Positions 22,058-31,196 of a stretch of DNA of 64,000 bases are shown here, in pieces. The translations under genes were made by a program, and so were the position numbers. Numbering within the stretch: position 1 is the first letter of the stretch; the number at the start of each line of letters is the position of its first letter. Location: the NCBI RefSeq assembly GCF_000255655.1, contig NZ_JH636434.1, positions 962,667 through 1,026,666 on the forward strand, in the 5' to 3' direction. The notes beneath the pieces were generated by a model that was not told the DNA's origin, made no database searches, and saw only the letters and a list, made by a program, of their open reading frames with translations. The stretch comes from Schlesneria paludicola DSM 18645. Its GTDB lineage: Bacteria > Planctomycetota > Planctomycetia > Planctomycetales > Planctomycetaceae.

Positions 22058-23524
22058 ATGGGCAAGCCGACTGGATTTAAAGAGTTTCAACGCGAGACAC
22101 CCAAGGAACAGGATCCGCGTCTCAGGATTCTGAACTGGAACGAGTTTCACGAGCACATGCCCGAAAAGGAACTGCGTGTTCAGGGCGCTCGCTGCATGGA
22201 TTGCGGTGTTCCATTCTGTCACACCGGTTCGTTGATGGCGGGAATGGCCGCAGGCTGTCCGGTCAACAATCTGATTCCTGAGTGGAACGATCTGGTCTAT
22301 CGTGGTCACTGGCGTGAAGCGCTCGATCGACTTCATAAGACCAACAACTTTCCGGAATTCACCGGACGCGTCTGCCCGGCCCCCTGCGAAGGGTCTTGCG
22401 TTCTGGGAATCACGAATCCCGCAGTCACGATCAAGAACATTGAATGTTCCATCATCGATCATGGATTCGAACAGGGCTGGGTGCAGCCGAATCCACCTTC
22501 GACCCGCACGGGAAAACGAGTTGCCGTCATCGGATCGGGGCCAGCCGGACTGGCTGCCGCTGCCCAACTGAATAGTGTCGGCCACGAAGTCACCGTGTTT
22601 GAGCGAGCCGATCGGATCGGCGGCTTGCTGATGTACGGTATTCCTAATATGAAACTCGAAAAGCACCTCGTTCAGCGTCGTGTCGACCTGCTGGCGACGG
22701 AAGGCGTGCAGTTCAGGACGGGAACAGAGATCGGCCGCGACATCAGTGCCATGGACCTGCGCGAGCAATTCGACGCGATCGTGTTGTGTACAGGTGCGAC
22801 CAAGCCACGTGACCTGCCGATTCCCGGACGGGAATTCAAGGGAATCCACATGGCCATGGAGTTCCTGCACAAGAACACGAAAAGCCTGCTCGATTCGCAG
22901 TTGTCGGACGGCTGCTACATCAGCGCCAAAGACAAGCACGTGGTCGTCATCGGTGGTGGTGACACCGGCAACGACTGCATCGGCACATCGATGCGTCATG
23001 GCGCGAAGGGAGTCATCAACCTCGAAATCGTACCCGAGCCGACGGAAAATCGGCCGGCGAACAATCCTTGGCCGCAATGGCCCCGGATTTTCCGCGTCGA
23101 CTATGGTCATGCCGAAGTGGCCGCAGTATTCGGCGAAGATCCGCGGCTATTCAGCACGACGACGATCGAGTTCCTGGGCAACAGTCGTGGCGAAGTGCGC
23201 GCTCTTAAAATTGCCAAGGCGGAAGCCGCTCCTCCGTTCAAGCCGATCCCGGGAACCGAAAAAGAAATCCCGGCAGATCTGGTCTTCCTGGCGCTCGGAT
23301 TCCTCGGCCCCGAATCCCCCGTGTCTGAGCAACTGGGCGTGAAGCTGGACGCTCGCACGAACTACGAAGCAACTCATGGAACGTTCAACACGAATGTTCC
23401 AGGCGTTTTCGCGGCAGGTGATTGTCGACGTGGCCAAAGCCTGATCGTCTGGGCGATCAACGAGGGTCGCGGGGCGGCACGTGAATGCGATAAGTATTTG
23501 ATGGGTAAGAGCGATCTTCCTTGA
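22058..23524 (+). CDS. gltD: Glutamate synthase small subunit
   Basis: Supplies electrons from NADPH to GltB through FAD and 4Fe-4S clusters. The protein is 488 aa, the normal length. The N-terminal cysteine-rich region has [15 protein letters not shown] and CPAPCEGSC, the cluster ligands of the GltD/DPD family. The FAD-binding motif is [15 protein letters not shown] (about residues 155-169), the NADPH motif [12 protein letters not shown] (about 296-307), and the C-terminal FAD contact [18 protein letters not shown]. It is co-directional with gltB and probably co-transcribed with it despite the 171-bp gap, where I see no terminator-like hairpin. Confidence 0.96.
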   Translation: MGKPTGFKEFQRETPKEQDPRLRILNWNEFHEHMPEKELRVQGARCMDCGVPFCHTGSLMAGMAAGCPVNNLIPEWNDLVYRGHWREALDRLHKTNNFPEFTGRVCPAPCEGSCVLGITNPAVTIKNIECSIIDHGFEQGWVQPNPPSTRTGKRVAVIGSGPAGLAAAAQLNSVGHEVTVFERADRIGGLLMYGIPNMKLEKHLVQRRVDLLATEGVQFRTGTEIGRDISAMDLREQFDAIVLCTGATKPRDLPIPGREFKGIHMAMEFLHKNTKSLLDSQLSDGCYISAKDKHVVVIGGGDTGNDCIGTSMRHGAKGVINLEIVPEPTENRPANNPWPQWPRIFRVDYGHAEVAAVFGEDPRLFSTTTIEFLGNSRGEVRALKIAKAEAAPPFKPIPGTEKEIPADLVFLALGFLGPESPVSEQLGVKLDARTNYEATHGTFNTNVPGVFAAGDCRRGQSLIVWAINEGRGAARECDKYLMGKSDLP

Positions 23525-23679
23525 TTAATCAACGACGGATGGATCGGACAGAGGGTTGCACAGATGTCCGCGGTTGGGGCATATTAAAGCGGCTTCCATC
23601 CACTTTCCGGGATGAATCGAAGGTTCACGATCGATGGATTCGACCAGGGCCTGATCCTTGTCACGAAATCGCAATCAAT

Positions 23680-23773
23680 CTGGTGAATTCACGGGGGGGA
23701 CTGGCCCCGCACAGATTTCAGTACATTGTGACCTCGTGAAGACCCAGGCGCCTGTCCCCCCAATTTCAACTGG
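23680..23773. repeat. Palindromic intergenic element, family A copy 1
   Basis: A 94-bp element. The left end, CTGGTGAATTCACGGGGGGG followed by ACTGGC, is an imperfect inverted repeat of the right end (complement CCAGTTGAAATTGGGGGG then ACAGGC). The interior reads ACCTCGTGAAGACCCAGGCG. Homologous copies occur at 31015 and 61802. It lies between gltD and rpiB, with its right edge 18 bp before the rpiB ATG. Confidence 0.75.
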
Positions 23774-23790
23774 CTGTTAGCGAGTTCATC

Positions 23791-24282
23791 ATGCGTATTG
23801 CACTCGGCTGCGATCACGGCGGCTTTCCGCTGAAAGCACGGATTGCGGCGACACTCCAGGCGGTGGGGGCCGAGATCGTCGACTGCGGCACGGACTCCAA
23901 TTGTTCGGTTGATTATCCAGACTATGCCCGCAAAGTTGCCGCGGTCATCCTGGCTGGTCAGGCAGAACGTGGAATCCTGCTATGTGGAAGCGGTGTTGGT
24001 ATCAGTGTCGCCGCCAACAAGATCCCCGGAATTCGAGCAGGGGTCTGCCATGATACCTACTCGGCCCATCAGGGGGTCGAGCATGATGATATGAACGTCT
24101 TGTGTCTCGGTGCTCGAATCGTCGGGGATGAACTTGCGGTCGAACTGGTCCGCGCGTTCGTTGCAGCGTCGTTTACGAACGAGGAACGTCACGTACGTCG
24201 TCTCAATAAAGTCCTTGAAATTGAACGCGAAGCACTCGAAGGCAAGTTCGATTCGACGTCGTCGACCTCGCGAGATCCCTAA
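23791..24282 (+). CDS. rpiB: Ribose-5-phosphate isomerase B
   Basis: Interconverts ribose 5-phosphate and ribulose 5-phosphate in the pentose phosphate pathway. The 163-aa protein has the RpiB/LacAB fold: CDHGGF with D8 and H9, then DYPDYA. The catalytic cysteine C65 sits in ILLCGSGVGISVAANK. H98 and the EHDDMNVLCLGARI motif follow. About 15 C-terminal residues exceed the usual RpiB length. Zwf, 16 kb away, is the only other pentose-phosphate enzyme in the window. It starts 18 bp after a family A repeat and is followed 12 bp later by a GNAT gene, probably co-transcribed. Confidence 0.94.
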   Translation: MRIALGCDHGGFPLKARIAATLQAVGAEIVDCGTDSNCSVDYPDYARKVAAVILAGQAERGILLCGSGVGISVAANKIPGIRAGVCHDTYSAHQGVEHDDMNVLCLGARIVGDELAVELVRAFVAASFTNEERHVRRLNKVLEIEREALEGKFDSTSSTSRDP

Positions 24283-24293
24283 CCTTTAGACAC

Positions 24294-24899
24294 ATGCCTG
24301 AACCCATTCAGCTCACGACAGATCGATTGCTTCTACGACCGTGGCGGGATTCTGATCGCGAGCCGTTCGCCGCGCTCAATGCCGATCCTGCGGTGATGGA
24401 ATTTTTTCCCGCAATGCTCAGTCACGCTGAGAGTGATGCAATGGCCGATCGAATTCAGGCGGGGTTTGACGAGCGTGGTTGGGGACTGTGGGCGGTTGAG
24501 GTCGTCAACCCAACGTCCGTTCATGATGCCATTCAGACAGAACGAACACCGTTTATTGGATACGTCGGACTGGCGATTCCCCGTTTTGATGCGCATTTCA
24601 CACCGTGTGTGGAGATTGGTTGGAGACTGCAGAAATCGGCTTGGGGATTTGGCTATGCTCCCGAGGCAGCACGCGCCGTTTTGCAGTTCGGATTCGAACA
24701 ATTGAAGCTGGCCGAAATTGTGTCGCTCACAGCAACCGTCAATCTCAAGTCACAACGAGTCATGCAGAAGCTCAACATGTCGTATGACGCGGCCGACGAC
24801 TTTGATCACCCGGCGCTGTCGGAAGGGCATCGGTTGCGCCGACATGTTTTGTATCGACTTTCGCGTGAATTTTTCATCGACACGCCAACGCCCGTTTGA
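24294..24899 (+). CDS. GNAT-family N-acetyltransferase, RimJ/RimL type
   Basis: A 201-aa acetyl-CoA-dependent acetyltransferase. The opening TTDRLLLRPWRDSDREPFAA and the segment EIGWRLQKSAWGFGYAPEAA (acetyl-CoA pyrophosphate loop region) are characteristic, as is LKSQRVMQKLNM near the end. Family members acetylate ribosomal-protein N-termini or small molecules. The substrate cannot be told from sequence. It starts 12 bp after rpiB. Confidence 0.88.
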   Translation: MPEPIQLTTDRLLLRPWRDSDREPFAALNADPAVMEFFPAMLSHAESDAMADRIQAGFDERGWGLWAVEVVNPTSVHDAIQTERTPFIGYVGLAIPRFDAHFTPCVEIGWRLQKSAWGFGYAPEAARAVLQFGFEQLKLAEIVSLTATVNLKSQRVMQKLNMSYDAADDFDHPALSEGHRLRRHVLYRLSREFFIDTPTPV

Positions 24900-25051
24900 A
24901 TCGGCAAACTCCCTGATTGCGATTCCTCGCGAATGTGGTCGAATTCAGTGGCAGGATGAAATGCCGAGCGATAACATTCCGCCTCCCACGGACGGGTGAC
25001 CTTGGTGCTGGTCTGCAGCACGCTATTTTTCAACTCGTTCGGGAACCCCTC

Positions 25052-25843
25052 ATGTCAGATTCCGGATCCTTGGAAGCAGTCCGAGAAGAAACCGAAGCGT
25101 CACTGATTTCACGAGCTCAGGTGGCGGTTAGTCGTTGCAATTGGGAAGTCGGCGAATGCGCGGCGCTCTGGACGAAGCGATTCGCTCGAGGCCGAACAGA
25201 CGCGGATTTTGCAGCTCTTGTCTCGCTCAGCCCTGATCAGATCTATCAACGTCGTCGCGTTTGGGAAACCTTCGCCGACGTTTATCGTAACTACCCCACC
25301 CTGCGATGGTCGCACTACTACGCCGCCATCAATTGGGACGATGCCGCGGAATGTCTGCAGTGGGCCCAGGATGTTCAGGCGGGCGTCGCAGAAATGAAGG
25401 CGTGGCGTCGCGCTCAACGTGGCGAAGACCTCACGACACAGTCGATTGACGAAGCATTCGATGGGCTTCCAACAGAGCCCGCAATTGCTCGCGAAGCTGC
25501 TCCTTTCGATCACGAATCGTCGTTCTCGGTGTCTGCCAATGGAAACTCTGATGATGCCATGGCGGATGGCATGCCGGCCGCCGAGCGGCCGACATCAGAA
25601 TTTGGCGACTATGCGCCGTATAAAGCGGACGCAACGGTGCCACCAGCTGGCGAAGGTTCGCGTGAACGCCCTTTGCTGAACGCAGAACAGATTGCGAAAA
25701 AGCTCACGACGACAATCGAACGCTGCCATAGCCTGTTGACGGACGATTTCTTGCGCGACTTCGCAGAGCTTCCAGAAAAGGTTCGCAAGCGTTTCCTGAA
25801 AGCGACCGAGCAGCTCGCAGAAAAGATCACTTCGCTGCAGTAA
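25052..25843 (+). CDS. Uncharacterised planctomycete protein with helical N- and C-terminal domains
   Basis: A 263-aa protein I cannot place in a characterised family. Residues about 15-125 are compact and rich in W, Y and R (RCNWEVGECAALWTKRFARG; YPTLRWSHYYAAINWDDA), with a helix-turn-helix-like flavour. An acidic, low-complexity linker follows (about 126-205). A basic helical C-terminus comes last (AEQIAKKLTTTIERCHSLL; LPEKVRKRFLKATEQLAEKI). The open frame extends to 24917, but the ATG at 25052 begins where protein-like composition begins. It has no signal peptide, so it is probably cytoplasmic. A DNA-binding or adaptor role is only a guess. A strong hairpin follows the stop. Confidence 0.7.
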   Translation: MSDSGSLEAVREETEASLISRAQVAVSRCNWEVGECAALWTKRFARGRTDADFAALVSLSPDQIYQRRRVWETFADVYRNYPTLRWSHYYAAINWDDAAECLQWAQDVQAGVAEMKAWRRAQRGEDLTTQSIDEAFDGLPTEPAIAREAAPFDHESSFSVSANGNSDDAMADGMPAAERPTSEFGDYAPYKADATVPPAGEGSRERPLLNAEQIAKKLTTTIERCHSLLTDDFLRDFAELPEKVRKRFLKATEQLAEKITSLQ

Positions 25844-25871
25844 GCTTCGGCGAAGTATGAAGGTTGGTGTA

Positions 25872-25906
25872 CAGCACCGGCAGCCGGATTTGGGTTGCCG
25901 GTGCTG
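25872..25906 (+). terminator. Intrinsic terminator after the rpiB-GNAT-unknown gene set
   Basis: CAGCACCGGCA and TGCCGGTGCTG form a perfect 11-bp stem with a 13-base loop, followed by TTCGTTT, 29 bp past the stop codon at 25843. Confidence 0.75.
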
Positions 25907-26099
25907 TTCGTTTAAAGTTCCTGCTGCGTTCGCTGGCCTGGCTCTTCAATAAAATGGCTATGACGGCTGCGACTTGAACTCTGAAACTCGGCGGACAAGA
26001 CTGTTACAGTGTCCAACCGGGATCGACGCGGCCTTTTTTTTGTGACGCAGTCTTAGGTTGGATATTTCTGGGTGATTTTTCTGGTAACGGAGTAAATCG

Positions 26100-26933
26100 A
26101 TGGGAATCGCATCCAACGTGGTCCCGTGTCTTCGGCTAGCGCTGTGCCTGATCGTCGCGTCGTTCGCCGCAACGTGTGCGATAGCTGATGAACCCGTGAA
26201 ATCATTGATTTTGCCGGGGGAATCGTTCCTGATTGAAGGGCGTCCTGGGTTCATTCTCACGCCCAAACCAAGCGAATCCGGTGGAAGAACTCCCTGGATT
26301 TTCTATGCCCCGACACTGAATGGCCTGCCGGACATTCACGAAAAATGGATGCATGAACAGTTTCTGGCCGCCGGTGTCGCCGTCGCTGGAATCGATATCG
26401 GCGAAGCGTACGGCAGTCCAAACGGTCGGCGGCTCATGACCGCGTTCTATGACGAACTGACAACAAAACGAAGCTTCGCTTTGAAGCCCTGCTTGTTGGG
26501 ACGCAGCCGAGGGGGCCTGTGGGTGACGAGTTGGGCCGGCGAGCATCCCGACAAGGTTGCGGGAATCGCGGGGATCTACCCGGTCTTCGACTTGCGCAAC
26601 TATCCCGGCGTCAAGAATGCCGCGCCCGCGTACGAGATGACGCCGGACGAACTCGAGTCACGGCTTGAGGAGTTCAATCCCCTAAATCAGGTTTCGAAGC
26701 TGGCCGCGGCCAAGATTCCGGTCTACCTCATTCATGGTGACATCGATCAGGTCGTACCTCTCAAGCAAAATTCGGGAGAGTTCGCAGCTCGATATCAGAC
26801 GGCTGGCGCCGAGAAGCTAGTCACCGTTTCTGTGGCGGAAGGCCAGGGACACAACTATTGGGAAGGCTTCTTTCGCTGTCAGCCGCTTATCGATTTTGCC
26901 ATCGAACGGTCACGCGAAGGCGCCAAGCCTTAA
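26100..26933 (+). CDS. Secreted alpha/beta hydrolase (prolyl-oligopeptidase/esterase-like)
   Basis: A 277-aa protein with a signal peptide (LRLALCLIVASFAATCAIAD, cleavage near residue 30). The alpha/beta-hydrolase fold shows the nucleophile elbow GRSRG (134-138, S136), an Asp in HGDIDQVVP (D216) and a His in GQGHNYW (H251), a complete Ser-Asp-His triad. The LKQNSGEFAARYQTAGA segment resembles peptidase S9/acetyl-xylan-esterase-like proteins in carbohydrate clusters. The next gene is 92 bp downstream. With the sulfatase and second hydrolase nearby, a polysaccharide- or ester-processing role is inferred. Confidence 0.83.
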   Translation: MGIASNVVPCLRLALCLIVASFAATCAIADEPVKSLILPGESFLIEGRPGFILTPKPSESGGRTPWIFYAPTLNGLPDIHEKWMHEQFLAAGVAVAGIDIGEAYGSPNGRRLMTAFYDELTTKRSFALKPCLLGRSRGGLWVTSWAGEHPDKVAGIAGIYPVFDLRNYPGVKNAAPAYEMTPDELESRLEEFNPLNQVSKLAAAKIPVYLIHGDIDQVVPLKQNSGEFAARYQTAGAEKLVTVSVAEGQGHNYWEGFFRCQPLIDFAIERSREGAKP

Positions 26934-27025
26934 CGCGTGTTGCTCGTTTCATTCGTGCTCTTGGGACAGACACTTCAGCCTGTCTGGCGGCCCGCGGCAA
27001 CAACAGGATCTGACGGAGAATTCGT

Positions 27026-27967
27026 ATGCGACAGAACTGGTCACGCAGACTCCTCCCAATCATGGTTCCGATGGCTTTGATCGCCACGGCTTCAGTCCTG
27101 CGTGCGGCCGACACACCGGCGGACATCACCTCGAAACCGTTAGTGCTCCATACCCGTTCGTTCGTGCCATTGGATGAATCACTGACCGGCCGATTCGCCA
27201 AACTGGAATCGATCGTCAAGTGGGATCCGCAGCAAACGGCCATGATCGTGTGTGATATGTGGGATCAGCATTGGTGCAGAGGGGCCGCTCGTCGTGTGGA
27301 AGAACTGGCCGGGCCGATGAACGAATTGATTCGCGAAGCCCGCAAACGCGGTGTCTTCATTATCCACGCACCAAGTACCACCGTGAAATTCTACGAGGGG
27401 ACGCTCCCGCGTAAACGGGCTCAGCAAGCGAAGATGGTTCCCACGTCCACACCACTGGCTTCCGTCGAACGATGGGGCACTGCATGGTGCTATCCGAACG
27501 AAAACCATGAACCGCCAATCCCCATCGACGACACGGATATGGGGTGCGACTGCGTCGAGAAATGCCAAATCGTTCCACCATGGACGCGTCAGATCAAGAC
27601 GATCGAGATCGCGGATCAGGATGCCATCACCGACAACGGACAAGAGACATTTAATCTGCTTGCCGAGCGAGGCATCGATCAGGTGATCATCATGGGCGTG
27701 CACTTGAATATGTGTGTACTGGGCCGTCCATTTGCAATTCGCCAGCTCGTGGCACAGGGAAAGAAAGTGCTCCTCATCCGTGACATGACCGATACGATGT
27801 ACAATTCAAAGATGAAGCCCTTCGTCGACCATTTCTCGGGAACGGAGTTGATGGTCAACCATGTGGAAAAGTATTGGTGTCCGACGATCGACAGCACGGA
27901 TTTCATGGGCGGGAATCCGTTTCGATTCCACGAAGATACGCGAACCGCGAGCGAATCAAACCGATAG
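27026..27967 (+). CDS. Secreted isochorismatase-like cysteine hydrolase
   Basis: A 313-aa protein with an N-terminal signal (LLPIMVPMALIATASVLRAA). The isochorismatase fold shows D77 in MIVCDMWDQHWC, a histidine/lysine-containing HAPSTTVKF segment, and the catalytic C230 in MGVHLNMCVLGRPF. Asp-Lys-Cys is the triad of nicotinamidase/N-carbamoylsarcosine amidase-like hydrolases. An insert of about 40 residues (147-190), with the cysteines CDCVEKC, is not typical of cytosolic relatives and may bind metal or form disulfides. Substrate unknown. The gene is convergent with the sulfatase downstream. Confidence 0.85.
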   Translation: MRQNWSRRLLPIMVPMALIATASVLRAADTPADITSKPLVLHTRSFVPLDESLTGRFAKLESIVKWDPQQTAMIVCDMWDQHWCRGAARRVEELAGPMNELIREARKRGVFIIHAPSTTVKFYEGTLPRKRAQQAKMVPTSTPLASVERWGTAWCYPNENHEPPIPIDDTDMGCDCVEKCQIVPPWTRQIKTIEIADQDAITDNGQETFNLLAERGIDQVIIMGVHLNMCVLGRPFAIRQLVAQGKKVLLIRDMTDTMYNSKMKPFVDHFSGTELMVNHVEKYWCPTIDSTDFMGGNPFRFHEDTRTASESNR

Positions 27968-28068
27968 AAACGTGAGCGATGTCGCTTCGGCGCCCATGGC
28001 CCCCGAAGGCGTGGAAGTCAGCTCGACGCGGCACGCAGGAATCGCGCGCGTCTCATTCGATGCGTTAT

Positions 28069-29394
28069 TCACTTGGACCGCGCCGGTCGACGCAGTTCTT
28101 TAGGCCGCGCGTCGGCAAACTGCGCGAGAGCCTGACTGAGCTGCTCCTTCGCCATCTGAGCGGCTGCATCAAAAGATTCCGGTGCCAAGACGTCTTCACC
28201 ATACCGGCCATCGAGCTTCGACAGTCGTCCATCGCCATACAGTTTGTAGTGATGGTTTCGGGCGAATTCGACTGGCTCGTCAATTCGATTCCCTTGATTA
28301 GGTGCGTACCAGCAGTACAGCCAGGAACGTGGTGTTCCCGTTTCCCCCTTGAGTTGGGGCAGAAAACTTCGACCATCAAATGGTCGATCCGTGGGCAAGC
28401 CGATGCCAACGGCATCACAAATCGTGGGAAGGAAGTCGGTGGTGTCAACAAGGTCCGAGATGACGCGCGGTGCGACAAGCCCAGAGCAATTTGCAATCAA
28501 GGGAACTCGCGTTCCCGCGTCTGTCGTCTTCGACTTGCCTCCAATGATTGTCTGACCATTCCACTCGGACGACACCTTCAATGCGGTACCATTATCGCCT
28601 ACAAACAGGATCAGTGTTCGTTCTCGTATTTGAAGATCCTCAAGGCGAGACACCAACTGGCCGACAAGTTTGTCCAGATATGTCAGCATTTCCCCAAAAT
28701 GACGCCCATCCTGGTTGATGGTCTCACCGATCGCATTGGGATCCCAGTCGGAACTGTCGGGAGTTGGTTGGAACGGTGCATGCGTAAGCATCATCGGATA
28801 GTAGAGAAAAAACGGTTGATCGCGATGCTGCTCTATAAATCGTAGAGCGTGCTGTTGCACCAGATCGGGACCGTACTCGCCATTCGAAAAATCGATCTGC
28901 CTTCCATTGATCTCAAGTCCTGGGTTGGCGTATCGCGGTGGCCGGCGGTTCAGTTGCCAAAGGCAGTAGTCGTCGAAACCGAAATGATGGGGTCCATTGA
29001 GTCCGTTGTCCAATTGCCATTTGCCGACAATTCCCGTGGCGAATCCCGCCTCTTTCAAGATGTGACCAAACGTCCTTTGCTGAGCGTCAAGCAAACCGAA
29101 CCGGACGTAGTTACGGACATTCGATTGCCCAGTCATCATTTGGACGCGGGTGGGTGTGCACAGCGGCTGCGCATAGCAATGTTCGAACCTCGCACCGGTC
29201 GCGGCCAGTTGATCGAGATGCGGAGTTTTGTAGGACGTTCCTCCGTTTGCGCCGATGCACTCGTAGCCCAAATCGTCGGCGAGGATGAGGACGACATTCA
29301 ATCGGTCGGCCGCGGCGACGCGGTGTGTCGTGCCGGCAAGGGCACAAACGAGAATCAGCAGCATGAGAATCTGGGGACCGCCGCGCAGAAACAT
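28069..29394 (-). CDS. Secreted formylglycine-dependent sulfatase
   Basis: Hydrolyses sulfate esters in the periplasm or at the surface. The 441-aa protein has a signal peptide (MFLRGGPQILMLLILVCALA) and then VVLILADDLGYECIG with the metal-binding D40 and D41. CTPTR at 79-83 gives the C79 that is converted to formylglycine, followed by MMTGQSN. VGDNGTALK and GGKSKTTDAGTRVPLI are later active-site motifs of arylsulfatase-A-type enzymes. A GTG at 29457 overlaps the upstream stop, but the ATG at 29394 begins directly at the signal peptide and follows GAAAG. It is probably transcribed with the hydrolase upstream. No maturase (FGE) is in the window. Confidence 0.9.
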   Translation of the reverse strand: MFLRGGPQILMLLILVCALAGTTHRVAAADRLNVVLILADDLGYECIGANGGTSYKTPHLDQLAATGARFEHCYAQPLCTPTRVQMMTGQSNVRNYVRFGLLDAQQRTFGHILKEAGFATGIVGKWQLDNGLNGPHHFGFDDYCLWQLNRRPPRYANPGLEINGRQIDFSNGEYGPDLVQQHALRFIEQHRDQPFFLYYPMMLTHAPFQPTPDSSDWDPNAIGETINQDGRHFGEMLTYLDKLVGQLVSRLEDLQIRERTLILFVGDNGTALKVSSEWNGQTIIGGKSKTTDAGTRVPLIANCSGLVAPRVISDLVDTTDFLPTICDAVGIGLPTDRPFDGRSFLPQLKGETGTPRSWLYCWYAPNQGNRIDEPVEFARNHHYKLYGDGRLSKLDGRYGEDVLAPESFDAAAQMAKEQLSQALAQFADARPKELRRPARSK

Positions 29395-29453
29395 GATAGA
29401 ACTTTCAAAGTCGATGTTTTCGAAAAAACGAGTCACCCGTCTGAACTCAAGAT

Positions 29454-30542
29454 TCACCGATGAACACTCGAGTTTGCGTCCGGCGCCAATTTCTGTATCA
29501 ACCAGTCGATTGCATAGTTCTCAGACTGGGGAGTCACAGCATGACCTGTATTCGGTTGCAATAGGCATTCGAACTGATCACTCGCGCCCGCCTGGACGTA
29601 GGCAGCACGCGCGGACTCGATGCAGAGATTCAGCCCGCCGAGCGGTGTTCGGTCATCTCGGTCGCCGTTAATGACAAGTAGCGGACGCGGGGCAATTGCC
29701 GGCAGCATGGCGGGACCATCGAAGACATCACAAATTCCCGGGACAACTCGATCGTAGAAACGACGGATGAACTTGGCATCGAGCGTCGTCACACCTGCAT
29801 CGCGCGCAGCGGCATCCACGGCAGACTGAATCGTCCCGATCCGTGAATGCCAGGCGTCGTGACTCAGCGCCCAGCCGAAACTCTGCACACCAATGCACGG
29901 AACCACGGCAGCCAATCGAGTATCTGTCGCCGCGGCGAGGTACAGCTCAGTTCCTCCTTTGGAGAAACCGATGCCTCCGATCTTCTTCGGGTTGATATCA
30001 CGACGCGTCTCAAGGTAATCGATCAATCGCAGCGTGTCCCAGACCGTGTCGTAAAGAAAGGGAAACTTGTTCCCCGATTTCCACGTTTCAAAGATGGCCG
30101 CACGATATGAGTCCGCCCCTTTCTCACCATTCAGCCGTTCACCCGAATAGCGGGCGTCGATCGCCACTGCGGTAAGGCCTCGCGAAGCCAGCCGGCGAAG
30201 TAGAGGCCGCATCGCATCCTTGCTGCCGCCTGTTCCATGCAACACGATCACCGTTGGACACAGACCGTGACTCGAGACGGGTTTGACCAGCCGTCCCGGT
30301 ACGACTTCTCCCGCCTCTGAATTGAAGGTGAAATGCTGTTCGATCAGATTCTGCTCGTGTGACTCAGGCTGCTCGCGCGGGTCCAGTGGTGATCGGGGGC
30401 GATCAATCAGCTTGAGAAACCGGCCTCGTGTCATGGGATCACCGGGAACTGGACGAGGTGGACGCGTTGCTTCGTCAGCGTTTAACAGTCCCTGCCCCGC
30501 AATGAACAGGCTTGCCACAAACCACGGAATCACAAACCGCAT
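29454..30542 (-). CDS. Secreted dienelactone-hydrolase-like alpha/beta hydrolase
   Basis: A 362-aa protein beginning MRFVIPWFVASLFIAGQGLL, a signal peptide. The hydrolase core has the oxyanion-hole motif VLHGTGGSKD (about 100-109), the nucleophile elbow GFSKG (S194), an Asp in NGDRDDRTP (294 or 297) and a His in NTGHAV (H334). These are features of the dienelactone hydrolase/acetyl-xylan esterase group. The frame could start at 30593, but the ATG at 30542 starts the signal peptide. It lies just upstream of the sulfatase and probably in one operon with it, consistent with removal of ester groups from polysaccharides. The substrate is inferred only. Confidence 0.85.
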   Translation of the reverse strand: MRFVIPWFVASLFIAGQGLLNADEATRPPRPVPGDPMTRGRFLKLIDRPRSPLDPREQPESHEQNLIEQHFTFNSEAGEVVPGRLVKPVSSHGLCPTVIVLHGTGGSKDAMRPLLRRLASRGLTAVAIDARYSGERLNGEKGADSYRAAIFETWKSGNKFPFLYDTVWDTLRLIDYLETRRDINPKKIGGIGFSKGGTELYLAAATDTRLAAVVPCIGVQSFGWALSHDAWHSRIGTIQSAVDAAARDAGVTTLDAKFIRRFYDRVVPGICDVFDGPAMLPAIAPRPLLVINGDRDDRTPLGGLNLCIESARAAYVQAGASDQFECLLQPNTGHAVTPQSENYAIDWLIQKLAPDANSSVHR

Positions 30543-30925
30543 GTTCGATGTACTCCTGAAAGTCGAACGGCCTGGGTGAGCGCTGTGGCGCATGCAATTT
30601 GGCAGTCATACGGCATTTTTGGTACCCGAGAGATTAGCAGATTGGTCCACATCAGGTCACGTTTCCGTTGTGGGAAGCCGGCCTTCCATGTTCTCCACCG
30701 TCACGCAGGATTGTGCCGAGGAATTGGCTGGAGCCCCACATTCGCCCCTTTGAACGTTCCGCATCAGTTTCGTTAGAAGCTGGATAGCTGTCGTTTCCCG
30801 CACAGTCCGTTCCGCCTGACAATCTCATTCGATGGTCAATCTTGGATCAGGTTGTCATAGGTCGAGCGACCGTCCAAGGATTTGTGGGACAAGACGCAAG
30901 TTAAACCTTACCTGAGCCGAAAAGT

Positions 30926-31020
30926 CAGTGATGTGTCTGGCGGGGACATTGTCATTCGATGTTGTGACTCTGTTCAGTGCGAACATTCGACAAGGTCCCT
31001 TCAATCGTTAGACACCAGTG
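30926..31020. repeat. Palindromic element, family C, abutting a family A copy
   Basis: The outer arms CAGTGATGTGTCTGGC and (complement) CACTGGTGTCTAACG match imperfectly. The inner arms GGGGACATTGTCATTCGATGTT (read here in two pieces: GGGGACATTGTC, ATTCGATGTT) and the complement of AACATTCGACAAGGTCCC match over about 18 positions. Its right end shares CCAGTGG with the left end of the next element. Confidence 0.55.
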
Positions 31021-31107
31021 GAAATCACAGGGACTGGCTCCGCCCAGATTCGACAACGCCATGACATCGTGAACGCCGAGGCGACTGCCCCCTTGATTTC
31101 AACAGGC
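31015..31107. repeat. Palindromic intergenic element, family A copy 2
   Basis: A 93-bp element. Left end CCAGTGGAAATCACAGGGAC; complement of right end GCCTGTTGAAATCAAGGGGG. Interior GACAACGCCATGACATCGTG is shared with copy 3 (ACAACGCCATGAC) and copy 1 (GACCTCGTGAA). It is upstream of the FHA gene. Confidence 0.75.
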
Positions 31108-31196
31108 GGTTCGTCGCTGCACTCGTCACGAACATGGATTCCGCTCGTCGTATTCGATCGGCCCTCTCAGTCATTCGTCGCGGAAAGAGCTGAAAA

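Larger units (their letters stand above)
30543..31196. other. Intergenic region between divergent genes, with palindromic elements
   Basis: About 650 bp between the hydrolase (minus) and the FHA giant (plus). The first 380 bp show nothing recognisable. The remainder holds two abutting palindromic elements (30926-31020 and 31015-31107). The FHA gene begins 89 bp after them. Confidence 0.5.

Noticed and set aside
23521..23739. 72-codon frame between gltD and rpiB
   Set aside because: It runs into the palindromic element and has no family resemblance or ribosome-binding site.
30576..30776. 66-codon plus-strand frame upstream of the palindromes
   Set aside because: Composition is that of non-coding GC-rich sequence, and it crosses the promoter area of the divergent hydrolase.
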